Positions 17,019 to 22,678 of a DNA stretch of 22,678 nt are shown here, piece after piece. The notes beneath the pieces were generated by a model. The model did not search any database and had not been told where the DNA came from. It saw nothing but the letters and a program-made list of their open reading frames with translations. Position 1 is the stretch's first letter, and each line of letters begins with the position of its first letter. Source of the stretch: CAZQSL01 sp964595945 (GTDB lineage: Bacteria > UBP15 > UBA6099 > JAJRTR01); contig CAZQSL010000054.1 in the NCBI GenBank assembly GCA_964595945.1, positions 1 through 22,678 of the forward strand. The letters are read 5' to 3'. The position numbers and the translations under genes were made by a program.

Positions 17019-17817
17019 CAACCGGCGGCGGCGGAGTTCCGGCATTTCCCATAATTCCGGGGCGGGTGAGCGAAAAATCATATTTCACCGGATCCTGCGG
17101 CTCGATAGAGGCAAAGGCTGCCGTGATCTCGACCGCGGCGCGTATGTCCGCCTGCCGCCGCGCGGTGAGTCCGAAACTGGTTGCAATGGCGAACATGTGT
17201 GCGTCGAGCGGCACGATCAGTTTCGATGGAGATATGTAATGGTGCCAGCCGCCGGGATCGACATCGTCACGCCGCACCATCCAGCGTAGAAAAAGGTTGA
17301 GACGTTTGCACGCCCCGCCGCGCACGGGCGTTGGTGTCAGAAAGCAACACTCCCCACATGACAGCCGTGTCGAGAAATGTCCGAGCGCGGGCAGTATGTT
17401 TTCGTCAGAATCAGAGTAACCACTCAAAAATGATTCTTCAAGCGAACCGTACTTTTCGACAGCGTCGCTTATTGCCGCCAGCAGCCGCACCATGTCCGCG
17501 GCAGTTGTGAATCTGTGTTTGAATCCGTCAAAATCCGCGAGCATTTCCCTTTCCGGTTTCCCAAGATAAGCGAGAGGCGAGGGCGCCATGATGCCGAGGA
17601 CCCGTCGTACGCTTTTCAGTATCTGAGAGACTCGGCCATAAGCGAGCGAAGAGGCGACGAGACCGACAATTTCGCGTTCGCAAATTGTATCATAATTGTA
17701 GAGAAACTCGATGGGGTCAGGGTGTACGTACTCGCGCCGGTTGTAAGCTCTGTAGATGGTTTCGAGAGAATCCCTGTCAAATCTGAAGCCGGGAACAGTC
17801 GAAGCGGCGCGTGCCAT
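17011..17817 (-). CDS. TIGR02757 (DUF2400) family protein
   Basis: A 268-residue soluble protein of a conserved but functionally unassigned family. Recognisable segments are YNRREYVHPDPIEFLYNYD (25-43), EIVGLVASSLAYGRVSQILKSV (49-70), KHRFTT (104-109), a GGACKRLNLFLRWMVRRD stretch with DVDPGGW (about 165-190), SKLIVPLDAHMFAIA (about 198-212) and EPQDPVKYDFSLTRPGI near the end. These match the family in order and the length is normal. The conserved GxxCKRxxLFLRWM with a PLDxH and helix-rich architecture recalls helix-hairpin DNA-glycosylase-like proteins, but that is inference. The start lies three bases after the stop of a ferritin-like gene, so the two are surely co-transcribed, which places this protein in an oxygen-defence cluster. 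Confidence 0.85.
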   Translation of the reverse strand: MARAASTVPGFRFDRDSLETIYRAYNRREYVHPDPIEFLYNYDTICEREIVGLVASSLAYGRVSQILKSVRRVLGIMAPSPLAYLGKPEREMLADFDGFKHRFTTAADMVRLLAAISDAVEKYGSLEESFLSGYSDSDENILPALGHFSTRLSCGECCFLTPTPVRGGACKRLNLFLRWMVRRDDVDPGGWHHYISPSKLIVPLDAHMFAIATSFGLTARRQADIRAAVEITAAFASIEPQDPVKYDFSLTRPGIMGNAGTPPPPVVL

Positions 17818-17820
17818 TAT

Positions 17821-18315
17821 TTATTCTCCGGTATACATGCCGTTGTCCTCGAAGAAGGAGATGAAGCCCTCGATGTAGATGGCGTGTGCGCTTTCCCATC
17901 CGGCGAGCCCGGCGAAGAGGCGCTTCTCGTTTTCGTCAACTGCTTTTTCGGCGAGAGCGAGATACATATCGCGGCCTTTGTGTTCGAGGTCGGCGGCGAG
18001 CTGGAGAAATTCTGCTTCGGTGGATGTCACGTGAACAGTCTTGTCGATCGCGGCGGTCGCTTCCGCGTAGATACTTGTGAAATCCGTTTCGAGGTCGATA
18101 GTCGAGACTTCGGGCCACTTGTCTTCATCGCGTATGGCGATGAGATATTTTACGAGGTAGGCGAGGTGTTTTTTTTCTTCTTCGCAAAGCATGAGGCTGA
18201 GGTTTTTCACAGCAGGATGCAGGACTCTCTGAGCCGCTTGTGCAAAAAAATCCCTTCCCTCGTCTTCGAAGGCCATTGCTTTTTCGATTGCGGGGATGAT
18301 TGCCTTGTGTGACAT
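17821..18315 (-). CDS. Ferritin-like / rubrerythrin-like diiron protein
   Basis: A 164-residue four-helix-bundle protein without the rubredoxin tail. The ATG at 18315 is preceded by GAGG at six bases; an open frame runs back to 18531, but its translation is unlike any protein and overlaps the rubredoxin gene. Candidate iron ligands are E17 (AFEDEGRDFF), E47 and H50 (CEEEKKH), E111 (LEHKGRDMY), and E141 and H144 (WESAH), giving the two ExxH motifs and two single glutamates expected of a diiron site. It may store iron or reduce peroxide. It lies downstream of rubredoxin and three bases before the TIGR02757 gene. Confidence 0.9.
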   Translation of the reverse strand: MSHKAIIPAIEKAMAFEDEGRDFFAQAAQRVLHPAVKNLSLMLCEEEKKHLAYLVKYLIAIRDEDKWPEVSTIDLETDFTSIYAEATAAIDKTVHVTSTEAEFLQLAADLEHKGRDMYLALAEKAVDENEKRLFAGLAGWESAHAIYIEGFISFFEDNGMYTGE

Positions 18316-18382
18316 AATGAGCCTCGTTGAGTGAAATGTCCCGGGCGGGGATTGGCCCCGCCCGTTTTGTGACGCGTGATGG

Positions 18383-18541
18383 TTATGCGGGTTCGAACTG
18401 GTCTTTTCCGACACCGCAGCCCGGGCAGACCCAGTCGTCGGGGAGATCGTCGAACGCAGTGCCGGGAGCGATGCCGGAATCGGGATCGCCTGCTGCCGGG
18501 TCGTATTCATATCCGCATACGCTGCATACATATTTCTTCAT
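18383..18541 (-). CDS. Rubredoxin
   Basis: A 52-residue one-iron electron carrier with the FeS4 ligands C6, C9, C39 and C42 (YVCSVCGYEYDPAAGDP and DDWVCPGCGVGKDQF), a textbook rubredoxin. The ATG at 18541 follows GGAGG closely; the in-frame ATG at 18601 would add an atypical leader. It sits between the flavodiiron protein and the ferritin-like gene and is the natural electron donor for the flavodiiron protein, rubrerythrin and desulfoferrodoxin of this cluster. That partnership is inferred from known systems. Confidence 0.97.
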   Translation of the reverse strand: MKKYVCSVCGYEYDPAAGDPDSGIAPGTAFDDLPDDWVCPGCGVGKDQFEPA

Positions 18542-18580
18542 GTGAGCCTCCATGTAAAGTGACGGTGTGCGCTGTGGCGC

Positions 18581-18609
18581 ATTATTGATAGTAACATACA
18601 AGATGTAAA
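18581..18609 (-). promoter_or_regulatory. Candidate promoter for rubredoxin and downstream genes
   Basis: On the minus strand TTTACA (18609-18604), 17 bases and AATAAT (18586-18581) lie in the 90-base gap between the flavodiiron and rubredoxin genes. A small hairpin TGCGC-CACA-GCGCA follows in the predicted leader. Confidence 0.4.
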
Positions 18610-18631
18610 AAGAGTTTCCTCATGGCGAATA

Positions 18632-19834
18632 TCAGATTTGCTGTCCGGCAACTGCGGCAAGCGCGGCTCCGGCGAATGATTCTCCCCATTCGGCGCATTT
18701 AGCAAGAGTGTCGCCGTCGGGTTTGAAAACGCATGTAAGGGGTTCGCACACGACGTCGAGCGCGGCATCGCGAAGCACCTTGTCGACACTGGTTGCGCCG
18801 CCTCCGCGCCAGCCGTGTGAGCCGAACGCGGCGAATTGTTTTCCGGTGGGTTTGAGACCGGTCATATAGGTCAAGAATGCCGATACGGTGGGCATCATGC
18901 CGTTGTTGAGCGTGGGGGTGCCGACGAGTACCACGGCGGCGTCGAGTACTTCGGTTATCAGGTTGGTGAGTTCGTTGTCGGGGATGCGAAGGAGCTTGAC
19001 ACAGACGCCGTCACGGGTAGCGGCCGCGCCGATGGCCTGCGCCATGGTTTCGGTGCTGCTCCACATCGAGTCGTAGATGATGACGATTTTTGCGGTTGGT
19101 TTGCAGTCGACCCATTTTTTGTATTCGGCGACAATCTTGGCGAAGTGTTTTCGCCAGATGACGCCGTGGCTGGGCGCTACGAGGCTGATGGGCAGGGCTT
19201 CTACGGCGGGGATGGCCTTTTTGGTGAGTGAGCCGAGGTGCATGATGATGTTGGCGTAGTAGGTTTTCGCCTCCTGCATGAGTTCGCAGTAGGAGACTTC
19301 GTCGTCGAAGAGTTCGGACGTGGCGTAGTGCTGGCCGAATGCGTCCATCGAGAAGAGGAGTTCGAGCCCGTGGACATAAGTCATCATGGAGTCTGGCCAG
19401 TGGATCATGGGAGTGGCGATGAATTCGAGTTTGAGTCTGCCGATATCGAGAGTATCGCCGGTCTTGACTTCGATCGACCGCCAGCCGCCGCCGTAATATT
19501 TTTCGAGGCCTTCGAGTCCTTTTTTGACAGCGACGAGCGTGGCGTTGGGCGCGGCGGCGAGCACGGCAGGGATGGAGCCGCTGTGGTCGGGCTCGGTATG
19601 ATTGGAGATGAGATAGTCGATCTTTGCGGGGTCGATGATCTGCGCGATGTTTTCGAGCAGCTTGCCCGCGTAGGGGGCTTTTACGGTGTCGATGAGAGTG
19701 ATTTTCTCGTCGATGATCAGATATGCGTTGTAGGATGATCCGCGCTCTGTCTTGTAGCCGTGAAAATTTCGGATGTTCCAGTCTCTATAGCCTACCCAGT
19801 AGACATTGTCGGCGATTTGAACGGGTTTAAACAT
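18632..19834 (-). CDS. Flavodiiron protein (class A, FprA/ROO type)
   Basis: A 400-residue enzyme that reduces oxygen to water or nitric oxide to nitrous oxide. The N-terminal metallo-beta-lactamase-like domain holds the diiron ligands H79, E81 and D83 (SNHTEPDHSG), H145 (MIHWPDS), D164 (SMDAFGQH) and H223 (PSHG). The C-terminal flavodoxin domain (about 250-400) has the FMN-binding loop IIYDSMWSSTETMA, then GTPTLNNGMMP and FGSHGWRGGG. It ends without an extra rubredoxin or reductase domain, hence class A. An AGGAG ribosome site precedes ATG 19834. The adjacent rubredoxin gene is the usual partner, and an iron-sulfur flavoprotein gene lies upstream. Confidence 0.97.
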   Translation of the reverse strand: MFKPVQIADNVYWVGYRDWNIRNFHGYKTERGSSYNAYLIIDEKITLIDTVKAPYAGKLLENIAQIIDPAKIDYLISNHTEPDHSGSIPAVLAAAPNATLVAVKKGLEGLEKYYGGGWRSIEVKTGDTLDIGRLKLEFIATPMIHWPDSMMTYVHGLELLFSMDAFGQHYATSELFDDEVSYCELMQEAKTYYANIIMHLGSLTKKAIPAVEALPISLVAPSHGVIWRKHFAKIVAEYKKWVDCKPTAKIVIIYDSMWSSTETMAQAIGAAATRDGVCVKLLRIPDNELTNLITEVLDAAVVLVGTPTLNNGMMPTVSAFLTYMTGLKPTGKQFAAFGSHGWRGGGATSVDKVLRDAALDVVCEPLTCVFKPDGDTLAKCAEWGESFAGAALAAVAGQQI

Positions 19835-19886
19835 TGCTATTCTCCTGCGGAAACGGCGAGGCCGGTATTAGTCGAGATACGACGGT

Positions 19887-19900
19887 ACAATTTTATCACA
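19887..19900 (-). promoter_or_regulatory. Extended -10 promoter for the flavodiiron gene
   Basis: TGTGATAAAATTGT on the minus strand contains TG-A-TAAAAT and is identical to the element at 3355-3368 before macA. The start site would be near 19884, giving a leader of about 50 bases. No clear -35 is seen. Confidence 0.45.
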
Positions 19901-19935
19901 CCTGAGCGGTGCGGAAAAGTTTCGTGCGGGGCAGT

Positions 19936-20547
19936 TCATGACGTGACTCCGGATGGTGCGGCGGTGGTGAGTCCGAAGCCATAGGCATCTGCCATCGCCG
20001 TGGGGTGAGCAGCCGCGTCGCCGGGGTGGTCGACTGAGCGGTAGTAGATGGAGTGCTCCTGGTCAAACTCGATGTCGATGATCGAAAACCAGCATTTCAG
20101 GAGCTGATCGAGCCCGTTGAAAAGCGAAGGCCCTTTGGTGCCGCCGACTGCTATCACGCCGCCATGGTGGATGCGGTCGTCGCCGGGCCTGAGGGGCTGT
20201 TCGAGCAGAAAACGTTTTGACCACAGGCACTGGCAGCGGTCGACAAAAGCCTTCATCCGTGCGGGCATATTCATAAAAAACATCGGTGTGGCGCACACTA
20301 CCCAGTCGGCATCGAGCAGTTTGGGATATATCTGCTGCATATCGTCTCGGATCACGCAGCCGCCGGTCTTAGTGCATCCGGCGCATCCGGTGCAGGGCGC
20401 GATATCCATGTCGCAGACGCGGATTTTTTCGACCCTTGCGCCAGCGGATTCCGCGCCCCTGATGAATTCATCGAGCAGTGTTTCCGAATTGCCGCCCCTT
20501 CGCGGGCTGCCGGCGATGGCGAGTACCGTGGTTTTGCGTTCATCCAT
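19936..20547 (-). CDS. Iron-sulfur flavoprotein / NADPH-dependent FMN reductase family
   Basis: A 203-residue flavodoxin-fold protein. The FMN phosphate loop is GSPRRGGNSE (13-22). A compact cysteine motif C52-x2-C55-x2-C58-x5-C64 follows, the spacing of the 4Fe-4S site of archaeal and anaerobic iron-sulfur flavoproteins. The segment TPMFFMNMPARMKAFVDRC is the usual flavin-contacting and dimer helix. The last 40 or so residues (HPGDAAAHPTAMADAYGFG) also fit the family. Such proteins take part in peroxide and oxygen reduction or ferredoxin oxidation in anaerobes. AGGAGA precedes ATG 20547. It is upstream of the flavodiiron gene, same strand, with a 101-base gap that carries that gene's own promoter. 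Confidence 0.92.
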   Translation of the reverse strand: MDERKTTVLAIAGSPRRGGNSETLLDEFIRGAESAGARVEKIRVCDMDIAPCTGCAGCTKTGGCVIRDDMQQIYPKLLDADWVVCATPMFFMNMPARMKAFVDRCQCLWSKRFLLEQPLRPGDDRIHHGGVIAVGGTKGPSLFNGLDQLLKCWFSIIDIEFDQEHSIYYRSVDHPGDAAAHPTAMADAYGFGLTTAAPSGVTS

Positions 20548-20782
20548 ATTGATTGTCTCCTGTGACAGAGGCCTGCCCTGTCTTCCCGTACGATTCCTTT
20601 CTCTAACTATAAAGCGTCACGTTCAACTATTCGAGTAACAAAACAAAAGGCCGGTAAAAAAGTTTCCTGCCATAACATCCCGCCATGTGTCAGAGTCCAA
20701 AGCTCAAGTTTAACTTTATTAACCTAAATTACGGCGAAAATCATATAATTTAATACTACGTTGCAGATAATTGACCATTTGG

Positions 20783-20812
20783 TTGAAAAAATCACAACGG
20801 GCGGCATATAAT
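20783..20812 (+). promoter_or_regulatory. Sigma-70 promoter for the amidohydrolase
   Basis: TTGAAA (20783-20788), an 18-base spacer and a perfect TATAAT (20807-20812) make the best classical promoter in the window. AT-rich DNA lies upstream. Transcription would begin near 20819, immediately before the structured leader. Confidence 0.75.
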
Positions 20813-20824
20813 CAGTTAAAGATA

Positions 20825-20870
20825 TCCCTGACTTTCGTAGCGAAGTACGGGAAATCCCGCAATCAGGGGG
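20825..20870 (+). ncRNA. Candidate structured leader overlapping the ribosome binding site
   Basis: Three stems can be drawn: P1 CCCTGA (20826-20831) with TCAGGG (20863-20868) plus a flanking wobble pair; P2 TTCG-TAG-CGAA (20834-20844); P3 CGGG-AAAT-CCCG (20848-20859). Together they form a compact three-way junction. The right arm of P1 contains part of AGGGGG, the only ribosome binding site for the gene starting at 20881, so folding would hinder initiation. I recognise no known riboswitch class. Pairing was found by eye. Confidence 0.4.
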
Positions 20871-20880
20871 CGAAGATCGA

Positions 20881-22290
20881 ATGGATCTTCTCACACAAAT
20901 CGCAGACACCAACCCGCGAACGGTACTCCAGGGCGTACGAGTGCTTGACGTCAGGCAGGGTGTGCTCGGCGGCATGGTCAATGTGGTGATAGAAAATGGA
21001 AACTTCGTCGACATTGACGCGGGCGCGCACACCAGCGGCGCCAATGTCATAGACGGCGAAGGCCTGACCCTCATGCCAGGCTACATCGACTGCCACGCTC
21101 ATATCCTCAGTCACTTCCTTTCGACACAGGGCGGCATCTGGCCGTGGATGCTCAAACAGATGGAGCGCAATCTCTACACCGCGCTCTCCGGCGGCCTCAT
21201 CGCGGTGTGCGACATGCTTTCGCCCATAAAAGTGATGAACCGCGTACGCCGCAAAGTCGCCGCCGGTAAGGTCCCCGGCCCAGACATCCTCGCCTGCGGC
21301 CCCATCCTCAGCTGCCGCGGCGGCTACCCCGATTTCATCAATCCCATACCATTTCCCTTCAGCGCTGTCAGTGGCCAGCCCAAGCTCCATGTTGACCGCC
21401 CCGAACAGGCCGAAAAATTCATCCGATACCTCAAAACCCAGGGCATCGACCACGTGAAGGTCGGCTACACGAGCCAGGACAACCGACTCACCGACCCGCC
21501 CACACCCATGCCTGTCATCTCCGAAGAAATCTTCCAGGCCATCTGCGACGCCGCACACAACAACGGACTCCACCGCATCGCCGTCCACCACTACTGGACT
21601 CCCGACCTGCCCGTACTCCTTCGCGTCGGCGTCACTTCGCTCGAACACGCCATCTACGACCGCGTCCTCACCGACGACGAAATCGCCGCCATCAAGGCTT
21701 CCGGCAAGGTCACTGTCCCCACTCTCACCGTCACCGACAACATGGCGCGCATGGAGGAGCGCCTCGCATTTTATACCTCCGACCGCGCACGCGACTACTT
21801 CGAAGAACCTTCCCGCCAATTCCTCATCCGTATCGCCTCCTACTGGACTGACATGAGCAAAAACGGCCGCGAATACGCCACCTTCGGCGCCTGGCGCGGC
21901 AATCGCCTTCACTACTCCTACGCACTCGAAAATACCCGCAAACTCATCGCCGCCGGCGCGCCCATCTGCGCAGGCACCGACCTTGGCGCATGCACCACCA
22001 ACTGCGGCGAAATCGTCGACGAAATCATCCGCCTCAACCGCGCCGCCGGCATGACCACCCTGCAGGCCATACAGTCAGCCACCATCGACGCCGCACGCCT
22101 CATCGGCCGCAGCGACTCCATCGGCTCTGTCGAAACCGGCAAACACGCCGATGCCATCCTCGTCGCCGGCAACCCCCTCGAAGATATCTACTCCGTACGC
22201 CGCGTCCGCTATATCTCGAAATCCGGCCGCCTCTACAAAAACAAATATCCCGAGCTCCCCGACTTTTATCCCGGCTACAGCATCTGCTGA
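20881..22290 (+). CDS. Metal-dependent amidohydrolase
   Basis: A 469-residue member of the amidohydrolase superfamily, in the subgroup of imidazolonepropionase-, prolidase- and dipeptidase-like hydrolases. After a small N-terminal beta domain (about 14-65) comes PGYIDCHAH with metal ligands H72 and H74. K193 in DHVKVG is a candidate bridging lysine, H236 in AVHH and H256 in LEHAIYD are further ligands, and D367 in CAGTDLG is the catalytic aspartate. The C-terminal SVETGKHADAILVAGNPLEDI is the standard closing segment. AGGGGG ends 10 bases before the ATG. No transporter or pathway gene adjoins it, so the substrate (a cyclic amide, dipeptide or similar) is unknown. It is transcribed alone from a strong promoter. 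Confidence 0.9.
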   Translation: MDLLTQIADTNPRTVLQGVRVLDVRQGVLGGMVNVVIENGNFVDIDAGAHTSGANVIDGEGLTLMPGYIDCHAHILSHFLSTQGGIWPWMLKQMERNLYTALSGGLIAVCDMLSPIKVMNRVRRKVAAGKVPGPDILACGPILSCRGGYPDFINPIPFPFSAVSGQPKLHVDRPEQAEKFIRYLKTQGIDHVKVGYTSQDNRLTDPPTPMPVISEEIFQAICDAAHNNGLHRIAVHHYWTPDLPVLLRVGVTSLEHAIYDRVLTDDEIAAIKASGKVTVPTLTVTDNMARMEERLAFYTSDRARDYFEEPSRQFLIRIASYWTDMSKNGREYATFGAWRGNRLHYSYALENTRKLIAAGAPICAGTDLGACTTNCGEIVDEIIRLNRAAGMTTLQAIQSATIDAARLIGRSDSIGSVETGKHADAILVAGNPLEDIYSVRRVRYISKSGRLYKNKYPELPDFYPGYSIC

Positions 22291-22361
22291 CACTCCCACC
22301 AAAATTGGGAAATGGCTTGGTGATCGTAAATGATGCATTCTGACATCTTGCTGGAGACAAA

Positions 22362-22631
22362 ATGGATACCAATCAACAATCTTCAAATATCACTTTTCTA
22401 TTCGGTTCGGGTATTTCAATCCCCTATGGAGTTCCGTCTGTTGGTGATATTACTGAGCGCATTCTATCTGGAACTGATGTTAACAATGAAGAATATTACA
22501 GACAATCAGATATGCACTATAGGACTCAATATAATTTCATTACTCCTGGGCAACCTCCTGAATATCCTGTTGAATTGATTACCTCATTTTTACAAATGCT
22601 GAAACACGAAATTGATATAACCAATCTGTAA
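22362..22631 (+). pseudogene. SIR2-like domain protein, N-terminal part only
   Basis: 89 codons from an ATG with GGAG five bases upstream. Residues 11-35 (TFLFGSGISIPYGVPSVGDI and following) are the first beta strand and glycine loop of a SIR2-like NAD-binding domain: G15-S-G17-I-S19, then a GxPSxxxIT pattern. Proteins with this domain are normally several hundred residues, often anti-phage NAD-depleting effectors, so this is a fragment. The frame ends at TAA 22629-22631 where base composition changes abruptly. The coding part is AT-rich with different codon use from the GC-rich neighbours, which suggests horizontal transfer. It may be cut by an inserted element or be a natural frameshift; the window ends too soon to tell. 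Confidence 0.65.
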
Positions 22632-22678
22632 CCGTTCACGGACGCATACAGGACGATAGCGCACAATAGAGCATCTAT
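22628..22678. mobile_element. Possible end of an insertion sequence at the window edge
   Basis: From GTAACCGTTCACGG at 22628 the sequence loses the AT-rich character of the SIR2-like frame, which stops exactly at this point. Ends beginning with GTAA are usual for IS66-family elements. Only one end and no transposase are visible, so this is tentative. Confidence 0.25.

Larger units (their letters stand above)
20548..20880. other. Divergent intergenic region before the amidohydrolase
   Basis: 333 bases between divergent genes. It holds the strong rightward promoter at 20783-20812, a structured leader candidate at 20825-20869 and, leftward, only a weak TATAGT near 20605 for the flavoprotein gene. 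The part around 20700-20770 is AT-rich, which could act as an upstream element. No gene is evident. Confidence 0.5.

Noticed and set aside
20825..20870. Hammerhead-like ribozyme in the amidohydrolase leader
   Set aside because: A three-way junction and a CTGA are present, but the conserved CUGAUGA and GAAA core arrangement is missing.
20863..21912. Long open frame on the minus strand (349 codons)
   Set aside because: It is antisense to the clear amidohydrolase gene, has no ribosome site and its low-complexity Val/Gly/Asp composition is typical of a shadow of GC-rich coding DNA.

Overview
This window is a stretch of moderately GC-rich bacterial chromosome, densely coded on both strands. It suggests a Gram-negative (diderm) anaerobe or microaerophile. 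The diderm envelope is implied by a complete MacA / MacB ATPase / MacB permease / TolC tripartite exporter. The anaerobic lifestyle is implied by a set of non-haem iron oxygen and peroxide defence proteins: desulfoferrodoxin, rubrerythrin, rubredoxin, flavodiiron protein, ferritin-like proteins and an iron-sulfur flavoprotein. The isoleucyl-tRNA synthetase is of the eukaryote-like type 2. I cannot name a phylum from the sequence alone.

Layout. Positions 1-3120 (minus strand): a phosphonate-binding-type periplasmic protein, a membrane histidine kinase and a NarL-type response regulator (cut by the left edge). They overlap or are translationally coupled and look like a three-component sensory system. 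Positions 3121-3454: divergent promoter region. Positions 3455-8459 (plus): the macA-macB(ATPase)-macB(permease)-tolC operon. Positions 8711-11821 (plus): ileS. Positions 12200-15087 (plus): a large putative GH38/GH57-like glycoside hydrolase, followed by a 49-codon ORF coupled to it by an ATGA overlap. Positions 15088-15479: gene-free DNA with several inverted repeats, including a good intrinsic terminator for the genes coming from the right.

Positions 15480-20547 (minus): the oxygen/ROS cluster. In transcription order it holds an iron-sulfur flavoprotein, flavodiiron protein, rubredoxin, ferritin-like protein, a TIGR02757-family protein, rubrerythrin, a ferritin-like gene interrupted by an in-frame TAA, and desulfoferrodoxin. 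Superoxide would be reduced by desulfoferrodoxin, peroxide by rubrerythrin and oxygen by the flavodiiron protein, with rubredoxin as a plausible shared electron carrier. The TIGR02757 gene sits tightly inside this group. A perfect 8-bp inverted repeat overlaps the likely rubrerythrin promoter.

Positions 20548-22290 (plus): a strong promoter, a possibly structured leader and a metal-dependent amidohydrolase. Positions 22291-22678: composition becomes AT-rich. A SIR2-like NAD-binding domain, typical of anti-phage proteins, starts at 22362 and stops after 89 codons. The following bases look like the end of an inserted element, so the right edge probably enters an accessory region.

The best candidates for something new are the cut-off SIR2 gene, the possible three-way-junction leader with a partly sequestered ribosome binding site, the TIGR02757 association with ROS defence, the stop-interrupted ferritin-like gene, and the small coupled ORF after the hydrolase.
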